Shown here: positions 6,672-12,496 of the stretch, piece after piece
How positions within the stretch are numbered: position 1 is the first letter of the stretch
Layout: each line of letters begins with the position of its first letter
Source of the DNA: Planctomycetota bacterium
GTDB taxonomy: Bacteria; Planctomycetota; Phycisphaerae; WQYP01
Length of the DNA stretch: 12,496 nt
Direction of reading: 5' to 3'
Assembly: GCA_021816165.1 (NCBI GenBank)
Contig: JAKAYZ010000008.1
Coordinates: 1 to 12,496 of the forward strand
Notes under the pieces: generated by a model
The model's input: the letters and a program-made list of their open reading frames with translations, nothing else
Databases searched by the model: none
What the model was told of the DNA's origin: nothing
Program-made: the position numbers and the translations under genes

Positions 6672-8036
6672 ATGGAATCGATGATTCCCCATTCTTATAA
6701 CCTGCTGATGGTCGGTATTAATTACCGCACCGCCCCCATTGATCTGCGCGAAAAATTCGCCGCCGGTACGGAACAGACGCGGCAGATTCTTGGCCGCCTG
6801 CGGCAGGATTTTCCGCATGCGGAGTTTGTGCTGCTTTCCACCTGCAATCGGGTGGAACTTTACAGTGCATTCCCGGTGGGAAAAGACCTTTCAGAAGCCG
6901 CGTTGACTTCACAGTTGGCCGCGATCGGCGGTGTGGCCAAAGATGCCCTTTCGCCCCATGTTTATACCCGTCGCAGCGCCGAAATGGTGGAACAATTATT
7001 CCTGGTGGCCAGCTCATTGGATTCAATGGTGCTCGGCGAGACCCAGATTCTCGGGCAGGTGCGCGAGGCCTATCAAATCGCTTGCCAGATGGATGTTGTC
7101 GGAACCATGCTCCATGCCGTGTGCCAGCGCGCGCTGGCGGCTGGAAAGGATGTGCACGAAAACACCCGGCTTTCGGAAGGCAGAACATCCGTTGCCGGCG
7201 TGGCCGTTGAGTTAATCGGTGAAGTGTTTGATTCTCTTACCGATAAGACAGTACTTGTCATTGGTGCCGGCAAAATGGCTGGAATTATGCTTCGGCGTAT
7301 TATGGCGCAAAAGCCCCGGCGATTGCTGGTATCCAACCGAGACCTGCAACGCGGCGCTTCGCTGGCGGAACAATTTGGTGCTGAGCGTATTGATTTTGCA
7401 AAGCTGGACGACGGTCTCGCTCAAGCCGATGTGGTGCTTACCGGCACCAGTGCGCGCGATCCGATCATAACGTCCGCCAGATTGAAAAGTCTGTCCCGCG
7501 CCCGCCAGTATCGTCCGCTGTTTATCATCGATGTAGCCGTGCCCCGTGACGTGGAAGAAGATGTCGGCAAACTGCCCAACACCTTCCTTTACAACGTGGA
7601 TGATTTGAACCGTATATCCTCGCATACCCGATTGCAGCGGGGCGGCGAATTGGAAAAAAGCCATCAAATTATCAGGCGGCACATGGAGGAATTTGTTGCG
7701 TGGCTGGGCGCACGCAATTCAGGCCCGATCGTAAAGGCGTTATATCAGCAATGTCGTGAAATAAGCGACCGCGAATTGATGCTGATGTTTGCTGAGCATC
7801 CTGAATTGACCGTGCCGCAGCAGGATGCAATTAAAAAATTCGCACACCGCTTAGTTGGTAAAATCCTGCACACGCCCGTCACGCAACTTGGTAATCACAC
7901 CGTGATCGACCGGCGCCTGCAACTGGCTACGGCCGTAAAGGAATTGTTCCGCCTGACGGATGAGGCGGCTAAGGCGGAGCATGCAGATGCGGCAAAGCAA
8001 GGCGAAAATCCATCTGACACTGCTAAGCATCCATAG
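6672..8036 (+). CDS. hemA: Glutamyl-tRNA reductase (HemA)
   Basis: This 454-residue cytoplasmic enzyme reduces glutamyl-tRNA(Glu) to glutamate-1-semialdehyde with NADPH, the committed step of the C5 route to 5-aminolevulinate. The catalytic Cys is C58 in LLSTCNRVELY. The substrate domain contains SSLDSMVLGETQILGQV (114-130). The NADPH-binding loop GAGKMA is at 198-203, and the C-terminal helical dimerisation domain runs to about residue 435, ending in a charged low-complexity tail. Length fits the family. An alternative ATG three codons downstream (6681) would fit equally well; no strong Shine-Dalgarno distinguishes them. It begins 6 nt after the HemX-like gene and is the last gene of this operon. 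hemL, hemB, hemC and hemD are not present here. Confidence 0.97.
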   Translation: MESMIPHSYNLLMVGINYRTAPIDLREKFAAGTEQTRQILGRLRQDFPHAEFVLLSTCNRVELYSAFPVGKDLSEAALTSQLAAIGGVAKDALSPHVYTRRSAEMVEQLFLVASSLDSMVLGETQILGQVREAYQIACQMDVVGTMLHAVCQRALAAGKDVHENTRLSEGRTSVAGVAVELIGEVFDSLTDKTVLVIGAGKMAGIMLRRIMAQKPRRLLVSNRDLQRGASLAEQFGAERIDFAKLDDGLAQADVVLTGTSARDPIITSARLKSLSRARQYRPLFIIDVAVPRDVEEDVGKLPNTFLYNVDDLNRISSHTRLQRGGELEKSHQIIRRHMEEFVAWLGARNSGPIVKALYQQCREISDRELMLMFAEHPELTVPQQDAIKKFAHRLVGKILHTPVTQLGNHTVIDRRLQLATAVKELFRLTDEAAKAEHADAAKQGENPSDTAKHP

Positions 8037-8088
8037 CCATGAGGTGCTGTGCCCGGCCATCGGCCGCCGATTTGTCGATCATGCCGGC

Positions 8089-9252
8089 TCAATGTCCCAC
8101 GGGATGGCCGCAGGCCGCCGCGCCGAGAACGTTAATCGCCGGCAGGGCATTTCCGCGGTTGCCAAAAAGTGATCGGTACGACCACGGTTTATGACGGAAC
8201 TTGGGGCATGTGGGGTTGTATTCGCCGCCCCAAGCCCAGACACCGCGGCCCAGATGCGACGGAACCGACTTTACAATTTTAATGACGGTACTCATGTAGG
8301 CCGCCTGGCCGGCAGGTGAAAATGGAAACAGCATGTTGCGCCTGTGTCTGGCCCACCTGTGGTTGTATTTATTATTGATCCAGGGGTACGCGGTTTCTGC
8401 GACGATAATCGGCTTATCGATGGCACGCGCGACATCATTTAAATTGTCACGCAAGGTTTTCAGTGGTCCCCCACCGGCATAATAATCCATGCCGGCAAGA
8501 TCGAAGCGTACCCCGTGCGCGATCAACTCCCGGTAAAACGTCGATGCGGATGGACTGCCGTATACCTGGATCATAATAAGGGGCCGCTGCCCACCCGCGG
8601 CGTCGTCTATTCCGGCAATAGCCGCGCGAAGTAGCGATGCCACACGATTCCACCGGGCGCGGTCGCCAACCATCAGTTTACCTGCGGGCCACAGCAGACC
8701 GTCGTTAATTTCATTGCCGACCATAACGATTTGTGGCATGGCGTGGTTGCGGCGCAAGGTGGAAATAACGCGGTAGCAATAGGCTCGCAGCCGCGCCTTG
8801 AGTTGTGATGCCGACAGATGTTGCCAAGCGGCCGGCGTATACTGATGATGCGGGCCTGCCCATGTATAAGAGAGGTGCATGTCCAATACAAAATAAAAAC
8901 CGGATCTAACCACCTTTTCCGCCAGCGGCAAGGTGTAGGCCAGGTCATTAAGCGTGGGCAGCAGTCCATGTCGGGCGCGTTCAGCGGGAGTGGCGCGATG
9001 GAAAAGCCTCAATCTGAGGGTATTGCAGCCGGCCCGTTTGAAGGCCTGCAGCAGGCCAACCGGCTTATGGTCATAACGGTATACGCCGCCGTGCGCGTTG
9101 ATATAACCATAATAGGAAACGTCAGAACCGGTGTAAAACGGCGTGGCCGACCGCAAGGCGCTTCTCGCTAGCGCCGGCCGGACACACACCACGAGCGCAA
9201 CACAGGCCACCGCCACACAAAGTGTCAATGTTCTAACATTTGCTAAGACCAT
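8089..9252 (-). CDS. Secreted GH53 arabinogalactan endo-beta-1,4-galactanase
   Basis: This glycoside hydrolase family 53 protein cleaves beta-1,4-galactan side chains of pectin (type I arabinogalactan). Numbering from the ATG at 9252 (387 residues), the conserved N-terminal GSDVSYY lies near 42-48, LRLRLF near 79-84, DMHLSYTWAG near 124-133, the acid/base Glu is E181 in VGNEIN, and the nucleophile is E286 in VAETAYPW. A hydrophobic segment ending in ALA near residue 29 is a probable signal peptide, so the enzyme should leave the cytoplasm. The start is uncertain: an in-frame GTG at 9273 would add basic residues that improve the signal-peptide n-region, and an ATG at 9303 would overlap the upstream gene. 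None has a clear Shine-Dalgarno. It closely follows the esterase gene and is likely cotranscribed. It is convergent with hemA. Confidence 0.9.
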   Translation of the reverse strand: MVLANVRTLTLCVAVACVALVVCVRPALARSALRSATPFYTGSDVSYYGYINAHGGVYRYDHKPVGLLQAFKRAGCNTLRLRLFHRATPAERARHGLLPTLNDLAYTLPLAEKVVRSGFYFVLDMHLSYTWAGPHHQYTPAAWQHLSASQLKARLRAYCYRVISTLRRNHAMPQIVMVGNEINDGLLWPAGKLMVGDRARWNRVASLLRAAIAGIDDAAGGQRPLIMIQVYGSPSASTFYRELIAHGVRFDLAGMDYYAGGGPLKTLRDNLNDVARAIDKPIIVAETAYPWINNKYNHRWARHRRNMLFPFSPAGQAAYMSTVIKIVKSVPSHLGRGVWAWGGEYNPTCPKFRHKPWSYRSLFGNRGNALPAINVLGAAACGHPVGH

Positions 9253-9280
9253 TTTGATTTTATTTCGCCCCACAGTGTTG

Positions 9281-10180
9281 TCAGTGCATGTAGTGTCCAA
9301 CATGGTCTGATGAAATGTAGTGCAGTGTGCGCAAAAAGCGATCCATCAGCCCCATCGTCTCGTCATGGTTTGGCCAATAGTTGAAAAAGCCATGCTTTCG
9401 TCCCGCGAAAAATATCAAGTCACATCGGCCTTTCACATCAAGTATCTTGTGGCGGAACGCCTCTGCCGTCGTCATCGGGACGAGTTGGTCTTTGGTACCA
9501 AACATTACAAGCGTCGGCGGCATTCCCTTTTTTATGTTTTCCAATGGCGAAAAAGTTTTCCACCTGGCTTTGACACGTTTGTATCCATACCCATGGGGAC
9601 CGTTATCTATAACGGGATTAAAGAGCACCAATGCGTCAGGGCGCGGGCTGACATTAAGATGCTTTCCGTTTTTAGTCCAGTTTGCTGTCAAAGTGGCCAG
9701 GGCTGCCGCCATCTGCCCGCCCGCTGAACCGCCGCCGGCCGCGATCTGCTTCGGATTGATACCAAGTTCCTTCGCGTGGCTGCGTATCCAACGCATGGCA
9801 CTGAACCCATCCCGGACCGATTGAAATGGCGTGGTTTTGTCTCTGGCACTCACGCGATAGCCTACCGATATCGCCACCATACCCCGACGTGCGAGGTTTG
9901 CCGATTGGGCAAAAAATTGTGACGCATGCCCGCCGATCCACCCACCGCCGTGGAAGAACACCATCGCCGGCCGCGCGTTGCTCGCCCTCCAACCGGCAGG
10001 GTCAAAAATGTACAAATTAAGATTCCTTTGTGGCGTCTTTTTATACACGACCGTCCTGGTGGGAATCAATTTTGAAGGCAAGTCCCATAGCGATCGCCGT
10101 GCGGACACCAGACCGGGCATCGCACTTACCAGAAAAAAACCCGCCGTCAGTCCGGTCAATAAATACCTGCCTGTCCGCAC
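9281..10180 (-). CDS. Secreted alpha/beta-hydrolase esterase (carbohydrate esterase-like, HGGGW type)
   Basis: This serine hydrolase resembles the hormone-sensitive-lipase/BD-FAE group, which deacylates polysaccharide side chains. Numbering from the longer GTG start at 10189, the oxyanion motif HGGGW is at 80-84, nucleophile S155 lies in GGGSAGGQ, the acid is D234 in GTKDQ and the base is H266 in GRKHGFF. A signal peptide ends near VSA at residue 30. I prefer the GTG at 10180 because GAAAGG (10189-10194) lies 8 nt upstream and the protein then opens MRTGRYLL, a normal n-region; the GTG at 10189 has no room for a ribosome site. The natural substrate is not determined; the GH53 neighbour suggests an acetyl or feruloyl ester on pectic or hemicellulosic polymer. 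GH53 follows after about 28 nt. Confidence 0.88.
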   Translation of the reverse strand: MRTGRYLLTGLTAGFFLVSAMPGLVSARRSLWDLPSKLIPTRTVVYKKTPQRNLNLYIFDPAGWRASNARPAMVFFHGGGWIGGHASQFFAQSANLARRGMVAISVGYRVSARDKTTPFQSVRDGFSAMRWIRSHAKELGINPKQIAAGGGSAGGQMAAALATLTANWTKNGKHLNVSPRPDALVLFNPVIDNGPHGYGYKRVKARWKTFSPLENIKKGMPPTLVMFGTKDQLVPMTTAEAFRHKILDVKGRCDLIFFAGRKHGFFNYWPNHDETMGLMDRFLRTLHYISSDHVGHYMH

Positions 10181-10293
10181 CAGATGCACCTTTCATTTTT
10201 AAAATCCAGCGACCAATCGTCACTAAATAAGCGTTATCACTCTACGCCGCGATCAATAGAAACTACGACGGCATACCCGCTACAATGTTGCCA

Positions 10294-10299
10294 ATTATA
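10294..10299 (-). promoter_or_regulatory. Possible -10 element upstream of the esterase-GH53 pair
   Basis: On the minus strand the sequence reads TATAAT, a perfect -10 hexamer, about 114 nt upstream of the preferred esterase start, inside the 150-bp gap after the SASA gene. No good TTGACA-like -35 is found at the normal spacing, so this is a weak candidate for a separate promoter; read-through from the SASA gene is equally possible. Confidence 0.25.
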
Positions 10300-10330
10300 C
10301 GCCGTGCTGCAGGTCGCACCAGCAGGCCAT

Positions 10331-11593
10331 CTAAGGCGTGCGATTGCCACGCACCACTCCATGCAGTCGCAACGGCCCTTCGCTTGGCAGCATTTTGTGC
10401 TTCCACGCACGTTCATCGAGCTTGGCCATCGCATCGGCAAACGCCTTGCCGATGGGGGCCATGATTTTGGCCGCACCGAGATAATGGTAACCAAATGCGG
10501 AAGTGCCTTGCAGTTGCCTTAACTCTCTCGGTGTAAAATTCTCCTTCATCAGCCTTAGCTTGTTTTTCCAGGAGGTATTATGTTCAGCCGCCGCCTCGGC
10601 GTTTACCTTCCGCCAGTAACTTTGATACCGCGCCTGCAACGCCGCTAATTTGTAGTCCCAGAATGGTGCCGTCTGAACCGTCACCACGTTTCCTTTGAAC
10701 TCGGGGAGCAACATCGGTGCGGCCTCTGCCTGCCGGAAATAGATGGTCGGCTTTTTAATATGCTTAACACCGCCGATACCCATCGCACCAATGACGAAAG
10801 GCAAATGCGGTGCCGCCAGATTTTTGCGCACATCGCGAATGAAATCCTCCAGCAGCTTCCCGTACATGACGTACTGGTCGGGTTGACCGTGCTTGTAATA
10901 GGTCCAGCCATCGACGGCATCGTTCCAACCTTGAAACCATACGAAACCGTCAAGTTCGTATCCCTGTTTGGGGTTGTATTGCGGATCGACCCGTTTGATG
11001 TTGGCCAGCACCTCCCGCACATGCCGGATCATCAAGCGATAATAAACACCCGTGGCTTTGATCTTCTCCGCCTTGAGTTTCTGCACGTTTCTACCTTGCC
11101 GTTTCAACATGGCGAGAACATGGCTGTTCCACACATAGGGCCCGGCGCTGGGCGGACGAAAATCCGTGTTCAGACTTTTGCCTCCCCACGATGTCTTAAT
11201 AATCAGGACAGGTCCACCAAGCAATTTTTCAATATAGATACCAAAAGTAAATTCCGGGCCTATGTCGCTGCGCGAGGCACCAAAGCCGGTGGTCAATTGG
11301 CCTTTTTGTTCCCTTGTATCATTGCCATCGCACCCAATGCTCGATATCCATACATTCTGGCACACTTTGGGTTTGCCGTCGGCGTTGAGCATCTCCCGGA
11401 GGATCGGCGCTGTTTTGGGATCACGGGCCATGGATGGGAATGTGGACACGTTTACATGACCCTGCATGTTAGACTGTCCGGCCAGGATAAAAACCTTCAG
11501 CGGCTGGGCCATCGCCTTATCAACAACCGCGAACAGCAGGGCGACAACAACGGCCAGCATCATCCATTTTGCACCTTGGGGCATGGTTCTCAT
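10331..11593 (-). CDS. Secreted SASA-family (sialate O-acetylesterase-like, DUF303) carbohydrate esterase
   Basis: This 420-residue SGNH-type hydrolase resembles sialate O-acetylesterases and plant/planctomycete carbohydrate acetylesterases. The signal peptide ends AMA-Q at residue 29. Block I GQSNMQG carries nucleophile S41. Further conserved blocks are GPEFTFG (112-118), KTSWGGKSL (133-141), WFQGWND (219-225) and FGYHYLG (367-373), with the probable catalytic H370. It probably removes acetyl groups from glycans outside the cytoplasm; a role on sialic acid itself is not implied. The ATG at 11593 is chosen because GAGAGG (11600-11605) lies 6 nt upstream and a signal peptide follows. The frame stays open to 11866, but that extension crosses a MITE-like sequence and has no domain. 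It is on the same strand as the esterase and GH53 genes and may belong to the same utilisation cluster. Confidence 0.92.
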   Translation of the reverse strand: MRTMPQGAKWMMLAVVVALLFAVVDKAMAQPLKVFILAGQSNMQGHVNVSTFPSMARDPKTAPILREMLNADGKPKVCQNVWISSIGCDGNDTREQKGQLTTGFGASRSDIGPEFTFGIYIEKLLGGPVLIIKTSWGGKSLNTDFRPPSAGPYVWNSHVLAMLKRQGRNVQKLKAEKIKATGVYYRLMIRHVREVLANIKRVDPQYNPKQGYELDGFVWFQGWNDAVDGWTYYKHGQPDQYVMYGKLLEDFIRDVRKNLAAPHLPFVIGAMGIGGVKHIKKPTIYFRQAEAAPMLLPEFKGNVVTVQTAPFWDYKLAALQARYQSYWRKVNAEAAAEHNTSWKNKLRLMKENFTPRELRQLQGTSAFGYHYLGAAKIMAPIGKAFADAMAKLDERAWKHKMLPSEGPLRLHGVVRGNRTP

Positions 11594-11708
11594 TGAGCGC
11601 CTCTCAATATCTGTAAAATGTGCATTACGCCAGAAGCAAGGAACTGGCCGGGGGCGAGAATCACCTCCCCTCCCGGAGGATACCGCATTTTTATTCCCGG
11701 TGGAACAC
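11594..11708. other. 5' flank of the SASA gene
   Basis: This short segment carries the Shine-Dalgarno of the SASA gene (GAGAGG, minus strand, 11600-11605) and a GC-rich palindromic stretch around CTCCCGGAG near 11671-11679. I see no near-consensus promoter for the SASA gene. Together with the MITE-like element at 11709-11879 and the segment up to 11995, it makes up a 402-bp stretch without a believable gene. Confidence 0.4.
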
Positions 11709-11879
11709 CTCAGAGCCTGTTTGAAACGTCCGATGCGGGTGGATTGAGGTGGAAAATGGTTGGATGCAAGGATGCATATTCGAAGCATATTCCGTAATAT
11801 GTTGAGAATCGCGGACGTCGCAGACGGCCGTTTGCCGTCCCAAGGCGCTCCCCGCTGAGCTTCCAAAACAGTCTCTGAG
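11709..11879. mobile_element. MITE-like element with IS5-type inverted ends
   Basis: The ends are imperfect inverted repeats: CTCAGAGCCTGTTTGA at 11709-11724 and, read on the minus strand from 11879, CTCAGAGACTGTTTTG. Thirteen of the first 14 positions match. GAGxCTGTTT is typical of terminal repeats of some IS5-family insertion sequences. The 171 bp between holds no transposase frame but contains internal inverted sequence such as GACGGCCGTTTGCCGTC near 11823-11839. This fits a non-autonomous miniature element mobilised in trans. No clean target-site duplication is visible next to the ends, so it may be old or the ends misjudged. Confidence 0.5.
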
Positions 11880-11995
11880 ACTTGAAATGATTCCTATGGG
11901 TTTGCCAAGGTGACATTCGCCTCATGCAGGGGCATTGCGAGCGCATGCTGATAGGGTAATCAGTTTCATGGGATAATGGTCACAGCTTCGCCGAA

Positions 11996-12442
11996 TCAAT
12001 TCACCTTCCATTGCATGATACCACCGGAAAAGTGCGGCTTAAGCTGCACCACAAGCCGCAGGGCACCGGTGGTCACCGGGGTAAAGCGTACCACGTTGTA
12101 GGTGTTGATTGCTGTGCCATACCGGCCCCGATTATGAACCGGTACCCAGCGTCCACTGCGGCGATAATACAGCTTCCAATTCTGCGGTGTCCGGCATCCA
12201 CCATGCACCGCCTTGTCATCAAACCAGTACACGCGGCATTGCGAGACGCTTTTGACCTTGGCAAATGTCAGTTGCGCCCATTCGCGGGTGCCCTCATGCG
12301 GCCACCATGTGAACCGCGGCAGGTTTTCGACGTCCGCGGCAGAGGTCGGGGTCAAACCATCAATCATTGCCGGTATCGAATCACCGGCGTTGCACCAGGC
12401 AGCCGATGCACCGGCAAAATAATAATTCAGGCGGCTTGACAC
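11996..12442 (-). pseudogene. Orphan C-terminal accessory domain of a GH127-like (DUF1680) protein, probably 5'-truncated
   Basis: The translated frame from about 12420 to the TGA at 11996 strongly resembles the C-terminal discoidin/Ig-like domain that ends many GH127-type beta-L-arabinofuranosidase proteins: PRFTWWPHEGT, REWAQLTF, CRVYWFDD, GGCRTPQNWKLYY and the closing FSGGIMQWKV. The catalytic (alpha/alpha)6 barrel that should precede it is absent; before the domain the frame stays open to the window edge but turns into an AT-rich hydrophobic stretch unlike any GH127 sequence. The GTG at 12442 is only a possible start. Either a GH127 gene was truncated here by rearrangement, or this is a small secreted stand-alone domain whose signal peptide lies mostly beyond the edge. 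A consensus promoter for the opposite strand overlaps its 5' end, which favours a truncated remnant. It shares orientation and theme with the downstream SASA, esterase and GH53 genes. Confidence 0.55.
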
Positions 12443-12463
12443 GTGGCAAGTGAGATATATAAT
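12436..12463 (+). promoter_or_regulatory. Perfect consensus sigma-70-type promoter reading out of the window
   Basis: TTGACA at 12436-12441 and TATAAT at 12458-12463 are both exact consensus hexamers with a 16-nt spacer. Transcription would start near 12470, reading rightward out of the window. Both hexamers exact is rare by chance and contrasts with the weak or invisible promoters elsewhere in this segment, so a strongly expressed transcript is expected unless an operator covers it. Confidence 0.7.
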
Positions 12464-12470
12464 GAACAGT

Positions 12471-12496
12471 ATGAAACCAAAAGTATTTAGCGAGAA
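12471..12496 (+). CDS. Start of an unidentified gene running off the right edge, possibly leaderless
   Basis: An ATG at 12471 opens a frame reading MKPKVFSE to the window end; an in-frame ATG at 12462 would fall inside the -10 box and so cannot be transcribed from that promoter. With the start point predicted near 12470, the message would have almost no leader, a mode known in several bacterial groups. Eight residues are too few to identify a family. The transcript could also be non-coding. Confidence 0.35.

Noticed and set aside
10760..11596. Plus-strand open frame of 278 codons
   Set aside because: It is the antisense shadow of the SASA gene; the translated product has no recognisable motifs, while the minus strand has all SASA blocks.
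11594..11866. In-frame extension of the SASA esterase by 91 residues
   Set aside because: It has no signal peptide or domain, runs through the MITE-like element, and a good ribosome binding site and signal peptide mark the ATG at 11593.

Overview
The window most resembles a chromosomal segment from a member of the Planctomycetota, possibly a Phycisphaerae-type lineage. This is an inference. It rests on an unusually short 5S rRNA (about 109 nt, a length known from planctomycetes), sparse Shine-Dalgarno use, a precorrin-2 dehydrogenase / HemX-CcsA / HemA heme cluster, and a set of secreted SASA-type, GH53 and esterase proteins. No database search was possible, so the phylum assignment is moderate confidence.

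Left part (1-592): the 3' end of a 23S rRNA gene, a tRNA-less spacer with an 11-bp hairpin, a 5S rRNA gene and a very strong intrinsic terminator close an rRNA operon. Next (593-1977) come proC (proline biosynthesis) and a QueD/PTPS-fold protein that keeps its zinc histidines but lacks the usual catalytic Cys and Asp-His. A 733-bp stretch (1978-2710) has no believable gene but holds several perfect short hairpins.

Middle (2711-8036): on the minus strand lies a 764-residue NERD nuclease-like / superfamily 1 helicase / double zinc-ribbon protein, possibly for DNA repair or phage defence. It is divergent from a tight three-gene plus-strand operon: precorrin-2 dehydrogenase (siroheme branch), an 8-TM CcsA/HemX membrane protein and glutamyl-tRNA reductase (first committed step of C5 tetrapyrrole synthesis). 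The operon joins tetrapyrrole supply with its membrane factor, as in Bacillus-type hemAX clusters.

Right part (8089-12442, all minus strand): a carbohydrate-utilisation block. It holds a GH53 endo-beta-1,4-galactanase, an HGGGW-type alpha/beta-hydrolase esterase and a SASA-family acetylesterase, all with signal peptides. Upstream of these is an orphan C-terminal accessory domain of the kind found on GH127-type (DUF1680) proteins. Together they suggest extracytoplasmic breakdown and deacetylation of pectic or arabinogalactan side chains. Between the SASA gene and the orphan domain is a 171-bp sequence with IS5-like inverted ends that looks like a MITE. At the right edge a perfect consensus sigma-70 promoter (TTGACA, 16-nt spacer, TATAAT) points out of the window toward a gene that begins there, possibly leaderless.

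I did not find a clear multi-gene novel defence or mobile system. The most unusual items are the NERD-helicase-zinc-ribbon protein, the active-site-altered PTPS-like protein, the MITE-like element, and the orphan domain overlapped by the consensus promoter.
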